A stretch of 64,000 bases of DNA from Bacteroidales bacterium (GCA_017446745.1 JAFSQF010000008.1:34406-98405), one strand, 5' to 3'; numbered from the stretch's first letter, positions 1 to 7,804 are shown. Numbers and translations are program-made. The notes: generated from the letters alone by a model not told the origin.

Positions 1-1403
1 TCTTTGGCGACGAGATAGCCACTTTCCGCCGCGAATACGCCTTGCTTCACGGCAGCGGCAGCGCTGATCGGTTGACCGAGGGCGACATACTGCGCGAGGT
101 GGTCAACACCGTGGGTAAGCCAGGTCTGCTGGGTGGCCACGTGCGCTGTGTGGTCAGTGTGTCGATGCTCTCCGAGGGGTGGGACGCCAACACGGTGACC
201 CACGTCTGTGGTGTGCGCGCCTTTGGCAGCCAATTGCTCTGCGAGCAGGTGGCAGGCCGCGCCCTGCGACGTGTGAGCTACGAGCTGCGCAAGTACGATG
301 CCAACACAGGTGAGGAACTGCCCGAGGGCAGCAAACGCACTAAGAATGTGGTGGAGAAGTTTCCTCCCGAATATGCCCACATCATCGGCGTGCCGTTCAA
401 GACATTCCGTGGAGGTGCCACGCCACCGCCGGTGGCGCCAAAGCCCAAGACTACTATCCGAGCTCTCGCCGAGTGCAAAGACTATGAAATACGTTTCCCA
501 AACATCGAGGGCTACCGCAGCAGTACCCCTGATGGCGAATTGAGAGCCGACTACACCGGGCACTATAAGTTCCGACTCAACTTCAACGACATTCCAACCG
601 AGACCACACTTGGCACCGCAGTCGACAGCCAAAGCATTATGCTCAAGAGCGACTACCGCCAGTTGCGCGACGCACAGGTGGTATACGAGCTGACGCGACG
701 GCTGATACACAACAAGTTCACCGATGCCGAAGGGGGCCGTCAGTTCCAGTTGTTCGGGCCGCTGCGTGACATTGTCCGACAATGGTACGACACCCAGATT
801 GAGGTGCTGGGTGGCGACGGCTCGGCCGAACAGCGTCGGTTGGTGCTTTTCTGGGACGACAAAGAAACCTCGGAAAATATATACGAGGGCATCCGCAAAG
901 CCAACTGTACCGACGAACGCATCACAGCCATACTCAACTACTACAACCCCGAGGGCAGCACCGCCCATGTCTTTGGCAGCACTACCAAGGAGGTCTATCC
1001 CACGGTAAAGAGTCACGTCAATTTCGTGGTGGTCGACACCGACAGTTGGGAACAGCGTGCCGCCAAGGTGCTGGAGGAAATGCCGCAGGTGCAGAGCTAT
1101 GTGAAGAACCATTTCCTTGGCTTCGGCATCCCCTATTGGGTGAACGGCAAGGAGCATCGCTATGCGCCCGATTTCATCGCCCGCGTGCTGACACCGCAAG
1201 GCGACGTAGCCAACCTTGTCATCGAAATCAGCGGTTTCAGCAACGACCGCTTGGGAAACAAGGATGTCAAGCGCTACTATACCGAGCACTACTGGCTGCC
1301 CGCCGCCAATAATATTGGCACCTACGGCCGCTGGCACTTCGTCGAAGTCAGCGACATCGACAACATTCGTTCTATTCTCAACAAGAAAATACAACAACTA
1401 TGA
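1..1403 (+). CDS. Type III-like restriction endonuclease (Res) subunit, C-terminal part
   Basis: The reading frame is open from base 3, so this is the C-terminal part of a gene that begins outside the window; the first internal start-like codon (TTG at 42) is not a true start. The segment shows the last helicase motifs of an SF2 ATPase (MLSEGWDANTVTHV, then the arginine-finger-like QVAGRALRR), followed by about 300 residues ending in a PD-(D/E)xK-like nuclease core (YAPDF ... VIEISG). This is the layout of Type III restriction subunits, which translocate or switch on DNA and cut when paired with a Mod methyltransferase. Its stop overlaps the start of the methyltransferase gene by four bases (ATGA), so the two are translationally coupled. 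Res lies upstream of Mod here, the reverse of the classical Type III order. The helicase half cannot be seen. Confidence 0.85.
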   Translation, partial: FGDEIATFRREYALLHGSGSADRLTEGDILREVVNTVGKPGLLGGHVRCVVSVSMLSEGWDANTVTHVCGVRAFGSQLLCEQVAGRALRRVSYELRKYDANTGEELPEGSKRTKNVVEKFPPEYAHIIGVPFKTFRGGATPPPVAPKPKTTIRALAECKDYEIRFPNIEGYRSSTPDGELRADYTGHYKFRLNFNDIPTETTLGTAVDSQSIMLKSDYRQLRDAQVVYELTRRLIHNKFTDAEGGRQFQLFGPLRDIVRQWYDTQIEVLGGDGSAEQRRLVLFWDDKETSENIYEGIRKANCTDERITAILNYYNPEGSTAHVFGSTTKEVYPTVKSHVNFVVVDTDSWEQRAAKVLEEMPQVQSYVKNHFLGFGIPYWVNGKEHRYAPDFIARVLTPQGDVANLVIEISGFSNDRLGNKDVKRYYTEHYWLPAANNIGTYGRWHFVEVSDIDNIRSILNKKIQQL

Positions 1404-3988
1404 GCAAGATACACAAACCCGTTGACGCCATCCGCCACGACAATACCACCCGTGCCACTATCCCCACCACCGAACTGGCCGGCAGCGAAGCCGGCGCCGT
1501 CGATGGCGAGAAGCGCATCAGCTACGACACTTTCCGTCACGACTTCGACCGTGGACGCGACCCCGAGCTTTTCTGGCTGGGCAAGTACGGCAACGACGAC
1601 GAGCAGACCCAACGTGCTGACCTACGCGTGGACATCCGCAGCCTATACGTCCACGAGCAGATACAACCCGAACAGCTCATCAACAACCTCTATCGCATCC
1701 ACGAGCAGAAGCGCGTCGACGAGCAGGCGTCGCTCTTCGACCACGAAGGCTTCGAGGCCTCCAATGTGGTGGAGGACGAGTTGGCTCGTGTCACCGAATA
1801 CTACCGCCACACCGACAAGTGGAAGAACCGTCTCATTCAGGGCGACTCGCTGCTGGTGATGAACTCGCTGCTGGGACGAGAGGGAATGGCCGGCAAGGTG
1901 CAATGCATCTATATGGATCCGCCCTACGGCATCAAGTACGGCAGCAACTGGCAGATGAAACTCAACAGTCGCGATGTGAAAGACAACGACCAGAATGTTA
2001 GCGGCGAGCCGGAGATGATCAAGGCCTTCCGCGACACGTGGGAACTGGGCATCCATAGCTACCTCAGCTATTTGCGCGACCGTCTCGTCCTGGCCCGTGA
2101 GCTGCTTAGCGAAAGCGGCAGTGTCTTCGTGCAGATAAGCGACGAGAATGTCCACCTCGTCCGCAGTATTATGGATGAAGTGTTTGGGAGTGAGAACTTT
2201 TTTGCATTCATTACGTTTAAAAAAACCTTACCATTAGGTAGTTCGGGATTGCCTGGAATATCTGACTATATAATATGGTATTGCAAGAATAAAGAAAACG
2301 TAAAATATAGACAAATTTACGATAAAAAAACTATTGGTCAAGGAACAGGATACACATGGGTTGAGTTACCTAATGGAGAAAGAAGAAAAATGAGTTCAGA
2401 AGAAAAAAATAATCCATTGCTTCTTCCTAAAGGGTCAAAAGTTTTTTTTACAAGTACATTATCATCTTCGGGATATACTCCATCATGTATGTATGATTTT
2501 GAACTTGATGGGAAAGTTTATAAATGTGGGAGAAAAAGTTGGCGGACAAACCTAAATGGCATGCAGCGACTAATTTCCCTAAACAGAATTATTGCGCCTG
2601 GAGCTTTGCCTTGCTACATTCTATACCATGATGATTTTCCATATCAAGAGATAAATAATTTGTGGGATGATACGCATGGGGCGACAGATATTCAATATGT
2701 ATGCCAAACATCTGTAAAAGTAATCCAGCGCTGCCTCCTTATGACCACTGACCCGGGAGACCTGGTTCTTGACCCGACATGTGGCAGCGGCACTACGGCC
2801 TACGTGGCGGAGCAATGGGGACGGCGGTGGATTACCATCGACACCAGTCGCATCGCCCTCAATATTGCCAAGAAGCGCCTCACCACGGCGGTGTACCCAT
2901 ACTATGAGCTGTTCGACAAGAGCGCAATGCCAGACATACGGCAGGGCTTCGTCTACAAGAAGGTGCCGCATATCACCCTCAAGTCGCTGGCCAACAACGA
3001 GCCTGCCGAGGAAGAGGTGCTCTACGACCAACCCATCGAAGACAAGAAGCGCCTCCGTGTCAGCGGACCTTTTACGGTGGAGACGTTGCAGAGCTATGTG
3101 GTCACTAACCCCGACGACCTTGGCCACACCGCAGACGAGGCCGACGAGGACCTGCGCTTCCAACAGCGCATCTTTGACCACCTGCGTTCTAATGGCATCC
3201 GCAACGGCGATCGCACACAGCAGGCCACCTTTACCAGTGTGGAGGCCACCAGCAACCCATACCTCAACGCCCGTGGCATATACAAGGACGAAGATGGTCG
3301 CGAGCGGTTGGTCTACTTCCACATCGGCCCAAAGTTCGGCACCGTCAGTCGGCTAGCTGTCAACAAAGCAGTGCAGGAGTTTCGTGAGACAAAATTGCAG
3401 GAAGGGGCCTCGTGGCTGGTGTTGCTGGGCTTCTCGTTCGAGGACACTATCAACGACCGCGACTACAACCTCGGCCAGTTCACCGTCAGCAAAGTGCGCA
3501 TGCACGACGACCTCATGCAGGACGGCCTGCTGAAGAAAGACAGCAAGGCAGGCTCGTTCATCACCATTGGTGAGCCAGACATCGCGCTGGTCAAGGACGC
3601 TGGCGACAGCTGCCACGTGGAAATTCGTGGTCTCGACATCTACGACCCCATCCGCGACGATGTGAAAGCCCGATCGGTAGAGGACATCGCCTATTGGGAA
3701 CTGGACAGCGACTACAATGGACAAATGTTCGTAGTACGCAGTATGCACTTCTGCGGCGGCGACAAGAAGGACTTCGAAGCCTGGCGCAAGGGCTTGTCCA
3801 CAGCAGCCTCGGCACTGGTGAAAAAGAAAGCCGAGCGCACCCTGCGCATGGAGATGGCCGACGAACTGTGGGACACCCTCTATGGCTTCAGCAGCGAGCC
3901 ACTGCCCTACGAGAAAGGCCGCAAGGTGGCTGTCCGCGTGGTGAGCCAGTTCGGCGAGGAAAGCACCAAGGTCATCACGATGGAATAG
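1400..3988 (+). CDS. Type III-like DNA methyltransferase (Mod), beta class, with atypical A+T-rich target-recognition segment
   Basis: This 862-residue protein is a DNA adenine or N4-cytosine methyltransferase that would modify the recognition site of the upstream restriction subunit. Motif IV (MDPPYGIKYG) lies near residue 173 and the AdoMet motif I (LDPTCGSGT) near residue 458. The DPPY-before-GxG order is that of beta-class enzymes such as Type III Mod, with the target recognition domain between the motifs. Exactly that middle part (about 2180-2715, residues 260-438) is strikingly A+T-rich and lysine/asparagine/isoleucine-rich, while both flanks are G+C-rich. This suggests the specificity module was exchanged as a cassette. 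A C-terminal extension of about 380 residues follows motif I. The start overlaps the Res stop (ATGA). The frame is intact, so the enzyme is probably functional. Confidence 0.9.
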   Translation: MSKIHKPVDAIRHDNTTRATIPTTELAGSEAGAVDGEKRISYDTFRHDFDRGRDPELFWLGKYGNDDEQTQRADLRVDIRSLYVHEQIQPEQLINNLYRIHEQKRVDEQASLFDHEGFEASNVVEDELARVTEYYRHTDKWKNRLIQGDSLLVMNSLLGREGMAGKVQCIYMDPPYGIKYGSNWQMKLNSRDVKDNDQNVSGEPEMIKAFRDTWELGIHSYLSYLRDRLVLARELLSESGSVFVQISDENVHLVRSIMDEVFGSENFFAFITFKKTLPLGSSGLPGISDYIIWYCKNKENVKYRQIYDKKTIGQGTGYTWVELPNGERRKMSSEEKNNPLLLPKGSKVFFTSTLSSSGYTPSCMYDFELDGKVYKCGRKSWRTNLNGMQRLISLNRIIAPGALPCYILYHDDFPYQEINNLWDDTHGATDIQYVCQTSVKVIQRCLLMTTDPGDLVLDPTCGSGTTAYVAEQWGRRWITIDTSRIALNIAKKRLTTAVYPYYELFDKSAMPDIRQGFVYKKVPHITLKSLANNEPAEEEVLYDQPIEDKKRLRVSGPFTVETLQSYVVTNPDDLGHTADEADEDLRFQQRIFDHLRSNGIRNGDRTQQATFTSVEATSNPYLNARGIYKDEDGRERLVYFHIGPKFGTVSRLAVNKAVQEFRETKLQEGASWLVLLGFSFEDTINDRDYNLGQFTVSKVRMHDDLMQDGLLKKDSKAGSFITIGEPDIALVKDAGDSCHVEIRGLDIYDPIRDDVKARSVEDIAYWELDSDYNGQMFVVRSMHFCGGDKKDFEAWRKGLSTAASALVKKKAERTLRMEMADELWDTLYGFSSEPLPYEKGRKVAVRVVSQFGEESTKVITME

Positions 3989-4025
3989 TCCAACCGACTA
4001 TCCCCCGAAGAAATCACAACAATAT

Positions 4026-4095
4026 GGCTCAGTTGCAATAGTCCGTGGATGAACTGACACACCGCCTACCCAAACAATACCACCAAACGATACAT
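4026..4095 (+). repeat. Left 70-bp terminal inverted repeat of the decayed IS
   Basis: This is the exact reverse complement of 4998-5067. It starts ggctcagttgcaat and lies just upstream of the orfA promoter. Confidence 0.9.
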
Positions 4096-4124
4096 ATATG
4101 CGATAAAATGTGTACCTTTGCAGC

Positions 4125-4502
4125 ATGGCAAAGAAAAGCAACACATTTGACAGCACGTCACTGCTTCAGTATATGTTCCCCAAGGACATGCCGAAGTACT
4201 TCGAGATAACCAATGCCGAGGAAGAACATACCGGCAAGCATGATGAGATGGAGACGGAGATAGTCCTTTTGCACATTTACATGGACGAACGTGACCTCCG
4301 TAACGATGAGTGGCATGACCCGAAGCCTAATGGTTTCACTGAACCGAGGGTTATCCATGACTTTCCTCTCCGCGAGTTGAAAGTAGTGCTCCATGTCCGC
4401 CGTCGCCACTGGCAGGCTGAGGATGGTGGCAACGTCATCCTAAACCGCATACCACTTGCCGCAGACGGCACGAGTTACAGCGCAGATTTCGCTGCTTTTT
4501 AA
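4125..4502 (+). CDS. IS transposase N-terminal ORF (orfA)
   Basis: This ORF of about 125 residues begins MAKKSNTFDSTSLLQ. It resembles the separate N-terminal ORF of ISAon1-type elements, which probably contributes DNA binding to the transposase. A TAnnTTTG box (4113-4120) ends only four bases before the ATG, so the mRNA would be nearly leaderless. The ORF stops in a run ctttttaaaaaaa at 4495-4507. In the -1 frame after that run the sequence continues as a basic, transposase-like stretch (KYKGKIRGPKPMRKNARF) until 4604, which suggests a programmed -1 frameshift joined orfA to orfB in the intact parent. The family assignment is from memory of similar elements and has not been tested by search. 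Confidence 0.6.
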   Translation: MAKKSNTFDSTSLLQYMFPKDMPKYFEITNAEEEHTGKHDEMETEIVLLHIYMDERDLRNDEWHDPKPNGFTEPRVIHDFPLRELKVVLHVRRRHWQAEDGGNVILNRIPLAADGTSYSADFAAF

Positions 4503-5027
4503 AAAAATACAAGGGCAAGATACGTGGGCCAAAGCCCATGCGCAAGAACGCACGCTTCACCCCGCCAAAGATAGAACTGGAAGTCAAGGGGGAGGAAGGT
4601 CTGTGAGACCAAGGTCGAACTGCTCACCCACGTGCGCTATCCGCTGATGAAGTCAAGGGAGAAATGGACGGAAAGGCAGAAAGAGGAAATGAAAGTACTC
4701 TTCAAACTGGAACCAAGGATGGAAATAGCCTACAATCTTGTGCATATGCTACGCTCTCTCTTCAAGAGCAATATCACACCGGAGGCAGACAAGCCGAAAC
4801 TTGACGAGTGGTGCAAGGACGTTGGGAAAAGCCTAATCAGGGAACTCATCTCCGTCAGGGACACCATACGACAGAAAGAAACGGAGATACTAAACTACTT
4901 CACCAATAGATCGACCAATGCATCAGCAGAATCACTCAACTCAAAGATTAAGGGGTTCAGAGCACAGCTCAGAGGAGTGCAGGATCTGCCTTTCTTCATG
5001 TATCGTTTGGTGGTATTGTTTGGGTAG
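4503..5027 (+). pseudogene. Truncated IS transposase catalytic ORF (orfB)
   Basis: The catalytic part of the transposase is broken. Bases 4503-4604 code for transposase-like sequence in one frame and then hit TGA. From 4605 onward another frame resumes (about ETKVELLTHVRYPLMKSREK) and continues to the stop at 5025-5027. The join near 4600 looks like an internal deletion that removed much of the DDE domain. What remains includes the helix with the expected last catalytic Glu (SAESLNSKIKG) and the C-terminus. An element this short cannot make an active transposase, although its intact ends could still be mobilised in trans. Confidence 0.75.
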
Positions 5028-5067
5028 GCGGTGTGTCAGTTCATCCACGGACTATTGCAACTGAGCC
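4748..5067 (+). repeat. 320-bp direct repeat, copy 1
   Basis: This segment matches 8683-9002 with only three mismatches that I can find, in the same orientation. It comprises the 3' part of the transposase gene plus the right IS end. Together the two copies bracket the AbiE-type and MNT/HEPN toxin-antitoxin modules. Confidence 0.9.
4998..5067 (-). repeat. Right 70-bp terminal inverted repeat of the decayed IS
   Basis: This is the exact reverse complement of 4026-4095. Its first 30 bases encode the transposase C-terminus (MYRLVVLFG and stop), so end sequence and coding sequence overlap. The same sequence recurs at 8933-9002. Confidence 0.9.
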
Positions 5068-5160
5068 CATATTTTCTTATTTTTCTTCTTCTCGACACGA
5101 TACATTTATATAATCGGTATATATATGGCACATTATGCTGTTATTCATTTCAATAGTGAG

Positions 5161-5182
5161 GTTTTGACAGCGTTTTGACAGC
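5161..5182. repeat. Tandem 11-bp repeat upstream of the AbiE module
   Basis: The word gttttgacagc occurs twice in direct contact (5161-5171 and 5172-5182) and is followed by a third partial gttt. It lies between the IS end and the AbiE promoter. It might be an operator or a recombination site. Confidence 0.6.
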
Positions 5183-5219
5183 GTTTCGTCGATTTGAACG
5201 GTGTTTGCCGAGATAAAAT

Positions 5220-5250
5220 TTTGTTACATTCAAGAAAATATGTATTTTTG
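5220..5250 (+). promoter_or_regulatory. Bacteroidetes-type promoter for the AbiE operon
   Basis: TTTG at 5220-5223 and TATTTTTG at 5243-5250 are separated by 19 bp, matching the -33/-7 consensus of the Bacteroidetes primary sigma factor. The AbiEi-like ATG follows at 5274. Confidence 0.7.
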
Positions 5251-5273
5251 CATTTTCTTTTGAATAGAATATA

Positions 5274-5894
5274 ATGGATTATTTGCAGTTCAGAGAACAA
5301 TGGTTAGATGTAGGCTGTTTCAGTATCTACCAGCTCCGAGCGTGGAAGAACAACTTTGACTCGGGAGCCCTTTCAAGATGGGTGAAAAAGGGTTATATAA
5401 CCAAATTACGCCAAGATTGGTATGCATTCAGCGAGTTGCAACGAGAGCCTGATATGGCACGGTTTATTGCAGGCAAAATATACTCGCCCTCGTACATAAG
5501 TCTTCACACGGCATTATCTATTTACGGTATTATCCCTGAAGCAGTTACGCAAATTACTTGCGTAACCTCCAATCGTACTACTTCTTACAGCAACTCCTTT
5601 GGCCAGTTCCATTACCAGACTGTTAAGCCTGAATTGTTCTTTGGTTACAAGCAAGAACTGCTGAAAAGGGGTGGAGGCTACCTGATTGCAGAACCGGAAA
5701 AGGCTATTGTTGACCTGCTGTATCTATACCCACAGTACAATTCGGCTGAAGCAATGCGTGAATTGAGGTTTGATGAATGGTGGATGCATGAACAGCTGAA
5801 CCACGACAGGCTGATTGCATTCACTCATCAAACATCAAAGAAGGCTCTGACCAAGAGAATAGAATTATTAATCAAGACTTACAAAGATGATTGA
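5274..5894 (+). CDS. AbiEi-like antitoxin / transcriptional regulator
   Basis: This 206-residue protein resembles the AbiEi family: an N-terminal winged-helix-like region (about residues 1-60, ALSRWVKKGYITKLRQDWY) and a C-terminal domain typical of Type IV antitoxins (YSPSYISLHTALSIYGIIP; YLIAEPEKAIVDLLYLYP). AbiEi proteins repress their own operon and counteract the paired AbiEii nucleotidyltransferase without binding it. The gene starts 24 bp after a consensus promoter and overlaps the downstream toxin gene by 8 bp, as expected for a coupled pair. Tandem 11-bp repeats at 5161-5182 are a possible binding site. The gene appears intact. Confidence 0.85.
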   Translation: MDYLQFREQWLDVGCFSIYQLRAWKNNFDSGALSRWVKKGYITKLRQDWYAFSELQREPDMARFIAGKIYSPSYISLHTALSIYGIIPEAVTQITCVTSNRTTSYSNSFGQFHYQTVKPELFFGYKQELLKRGGGYLIAEPEKAIVDLLYLYPQYNSAEAMRELRFDEWWMHEQLNHDRLIAFTHQTSKKALTKRIELLIKTYKDD

Positions 5895-6678
5895 TATTAA
5901 GCAACTATTACCGTATTATCCCAAGTCGATTGCAGATAACGCTTCTCTCCACAAGCATATTCTGAAAGAGTATGTCGAACTACTCGCCTTAGAGCATCTG
6001 TCACAATCCGCTTTCGCACCTCAATTGGTGTTCATTGGTGGTACTTGTCTACGTCTCGTATATGGTATTGACAGATTCTCGGAAGATCTGGACTTCGACT
6101 GCAAAGCACTTTCGAGGGACGATTTCATGCGGATGACAGACTCACTCATTGACTATTTGCGTGGAAATGGTATGATGGCGGAAGTCCGAGACAAAGAGAA
6201 TCCCAGGCTTACTGCTTTTCGGCGCAATATATATTTCCCGGGTATGTTGTTTGAACTGAATCTGACAGGACATCGCGAAGAACGTTTCCTAATGAAAATT
6301 GAGGCACAGGACCAGGGGATAACCTATATCCCTGAGACTGCCATCATTAATAGAAACGGCTTCCTGTTCTCCACCAGTGTTCCGCCGAAGGGTGTTTTGC
6401 TGTCGATGAAACTCTCTGCTCTGTTGGCTCGTGGCAAGGGACGTGATTTCTACGATACTATCTTTTTGTGGCAACAAACAGAACCCGATTATGATTTCCT
6501 TTCAAAACGCTGCGGTATAAGTACACCGGAGGAACTGAGGGATGCTCTTGTCCATAATATGTCGGAAACAAGTTTGACAGACAAGCAAAAGGACTTTCAG
6601 CACCTTCTTTTTGCAAACAATACTGCCGACAAAATTCTACTCTTCAATGATTTTTTTGAATCTAAACTGAATAAATAA
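5887..6678 (+). CDS. AbiEii/AbiGii-family nucleotidyltransferase toxin
   Basis: This 263-residue protein carries the DUF1814 (AbiEii) nucleotidyltransferase signature: FIGGTCLRL (near residue 50) and then RFSEDLDFD, whose acidic pair would bind metal, followed by KLSALLARGKGRDFYDT, the conserved C-terminal K/R-rDxYD element. Family members are GTP- or NTP-dependent transferases that arrest growth during phage infection; tRNA acceptor ends are known targets of relatives. It overlaps the AbiEi-like gene by 8 bp and forms a Type IV toxin-antitoxin/abortive infection operon with it. No truncation or missing motif is visible. The substrate in this organism is unknown. Confidence 0.88.
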   Translation: MIDIKQLLPYYPKSIADNASLHKHILKEYVELLALEHLSQSAFAPQLVFIGGTCLRLVYGIDRFSEDLDFDCKALSRDDFMRMTDSLIDYLRGNGMMAEVRDKENPRLTAFRRNIYFPGMLFELNLTGHREERFLMKIEAQDQGITYIPETAIINRNGFLFSTSVPPKGVLLSMKLSALLARGKGRDFYDTIFLWQQTEPDYDFLSKRCGISTPEELRDALVHNMSETSLTDKQKDFQHLLFANNTADKILLFNDFFESKLNK

Positions 6679-6819
6679 TCATCTGATTTCCAGTAGTGAT
6701 AATCGTATTCGTATGCGAATGTTGATAATTATAAGTCTGCAATTCAATTAATTTGCGTACTTTTGCAGCGCAATTAAGCAAGAGAACATTGAAAGAGGGT
6801 CCGGTCTAAATTGGAGTAT

Positions 6820-6840
6820 TTTTATCACGTTTTTATCACG
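6820..6840. repeat. Tandem 10-bp repeat downstream of the AbiE module
   Basis: ttttatcacg occurs at 6820-6829 and 6831-6840 with one base between. It mirrors in style, though not in sequence, the 11-bp tandem pair upstream of the AbiE module. Confidence 0.5.
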
Positions 6841-6921
6841 TGAATCCAAAATAGGCAATATAAGCGACTTAAAATCTGAATGATAGTATATCGTTTTTTA
6901 TTCCGATATACTCCACTTGAA

Positions 6922-6952
6922 GGGACTCAGACGAGTCCTTTTTTTTTTTTTT
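6922..6952 (+). terminator. Intrinsic terminator
   Basis: The stem ggactc (6923-6928) pairs with gagtcc (6933-6938) around a 4-base loop and is followed by a 14-T run. It would end the upstream candidate RNA or AbiE read-through. Confidence 0.8.
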
Positions 6953-7294
6953 GTCTTATCTCCCGTGTTTCAAGTGTTTACCGTTTGTTTTCAACAGTCT
7001 TTTGGGATGTAAAAAATGTCTGGAAGTTTACCTCATAGGGTTAGGCGTTTAGCTGCCCCAATGTAAATGTCTGTTTTATAGTCTTACCGGTTTATTATAT
7101 ACCATCCTACGGATAAGTACATCGAAGATTGTGTCCTTATTTGGGGACTTTGAAAGGAAAAGGCTCCGCCTTCAGCAGGGCCAGTCCCGTTCAATCTTGA
7201 GTTTGCATTCCTATTCCTCATGGAGTTACTCCCCAGCAGAGCTCCACTACGCTTCAAACTGCACGGCAAAAGTACGAAACTTTTTCGATTCGTC

Positions 7295-7355
7295 CATCCT
7301 GAAATTTGACCTATAGAGACAAAGTACCAAAAATCATCCTGAAATTTGACCTATA
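7295..7355. repeat. Duplicated 21-bp word
   Basis: catcctgaaatttgacctat plus one further base occurs at 7295-7315 and again at 7335-7355, 40 bp apart. Spaced direct repeats of this kind occur at the ends of some IS families such as IS21. No transposase accompanies them here, so they may be the stub of a lost element. Confidence 0.6.
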
Positions 7356-7410
7356 CGCCAAAAAAGTGGTATTACCGTGATGGAAGCTATCTGGAATGAT
7401 GATGGAGAAA

Positions 7411-7800
7411 TCAGTCTATAATGAGTGATTTTACTTTATCTATGAATTGCTGTGTGGGTTCCATAACGCTTGCAACGTCGTCCTCACAGAAATCAAACAT
7501 ATCGCTGTAATCACCTTTAGTTCGCCAGTTGAGAAGCTTTGAATAGACTTTGTATTCGTCAGACGAAACCTCTCCAGATAATACCGCCGTTTCTGAGAAC
7601 TTTGAAATCACTCCGCCATGTGATTTTGCACCAATTCCTCGGGCTATCAGAAGTGCTGAAGATGCATAGAAACAGGCATAATAGAGTCGATTGATACAAG
7701 AATTCCATTGCTTAGCATCAAATAGTATTTGAGCAGCCTCTAATACTTCGTCGGCTTTGGCAAGTCTATATTGAACAAATTCGTTGATATTCGGTTCCAT
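7411..7800 (-). CDS. HEPN-domain toxin (HepT-like)
   Basis: This 129-residue all-helical protein belongs to the HEPN superfamily. It contains the RNase-type R-X6-H motif (R54-GIGAKS-H61) after the typical RLYYACFYASSALL helix. HEPN toxins of this size pair with MNT nucleotidyltransferases; in the studied HepT/MntA systems the MNT enzyme inactivates the toxin by AMPylation (Type VII toxin-antitoxin). The gene follows the MNT gene by four bases in the same operon. A lysine/serine-rich C-terminus ends shortly after VMEPTQQFIDKVKSLI. Length and motifs look intact. The target RNA is unknown. Confidence 0.85.
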   Translation of the reverse strand: MEPNINEFVQYRLAKADEVLEAAQILFDAKQWNSCINRLYYACFYASSALLIARGIGAKSHGGVISKFSETAVLSGEVSSDEYKVYSKLLNWRTKGDYSDMFDFCEDDVASVMEPTQQFIDKVKSLIID

Positions 7801-7804
7801 AGCC

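Larger units (their letters stand above)
4026..5067 (+). mobile_element. Decayed IS element (ISAon1-like) with 70-bp perfect terminal inverted repeats
   Basis: Bases 4026-4095 are the exact reverse complement of 4998-5067, giving 70-bp perfect terminal inverted repeats. The right repeat contains the last codons and stop of the transposase gene, which is unusual. Inside are an intact first ORF and a shortened second ORF, so the element is about 1.04 kb and appears internally deleted. A possible short target duplication (atat at 4022-4025 and 5069-5072) is offset by one base on the right, so the exact ends are uncertain. The family name rests on the look of the two-ORF arrangement and the C-terminal SLNSKIKGFRAQ motif, which resembles Bacteroidales ISAon1-type DDE transposases. 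Confidence 0.8.
6766..6952 (+). ncRNA. Candidate small structured RNA between the toxin-antitoxin modules
   Basis: A TACTTTTG box (6758-6765) precedes about 180 non-coding bases that end in a strong intrinsic terminator (6923-6952). The segment includes a perfect 8-bp hairpin (gtatatcg at 6886-6893 with cgatatac at 6904-6911) and a long-range pairing of ggagtat (6813-6819) with atactcc (6908-6914), which competes with that hairpin. Two alternative folds before a terminator resemble a small RNA or an attenuator left after loss of its gene. The -33 element is weak. This is inferred from sequence only; expression is unknown. Confidence 0.35.
6679..7410. other. Non-coding interval between the two toxin-antitoxin modules
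   Basis: No convincing gene is present. The interval contains a promoter-like box (6758-6765), a 10-bp tandem repeat, nested hairpins and an intrinsic terminator (6886-6952), then a stretch without recognised features (about 6960-7290), and finally a duplicated 21-bp word (7295-7315 and 7335-7355). Short open frames across 7084-7316 on both strands look fortuitous. Confidence 0.6.

Noticed and set aside
7084-7316. Open frames on both strands in the interval before the HEPN gene
   Set aside because: Composition is not protein-like and the frames mirror each other. No start context or family resemblance.
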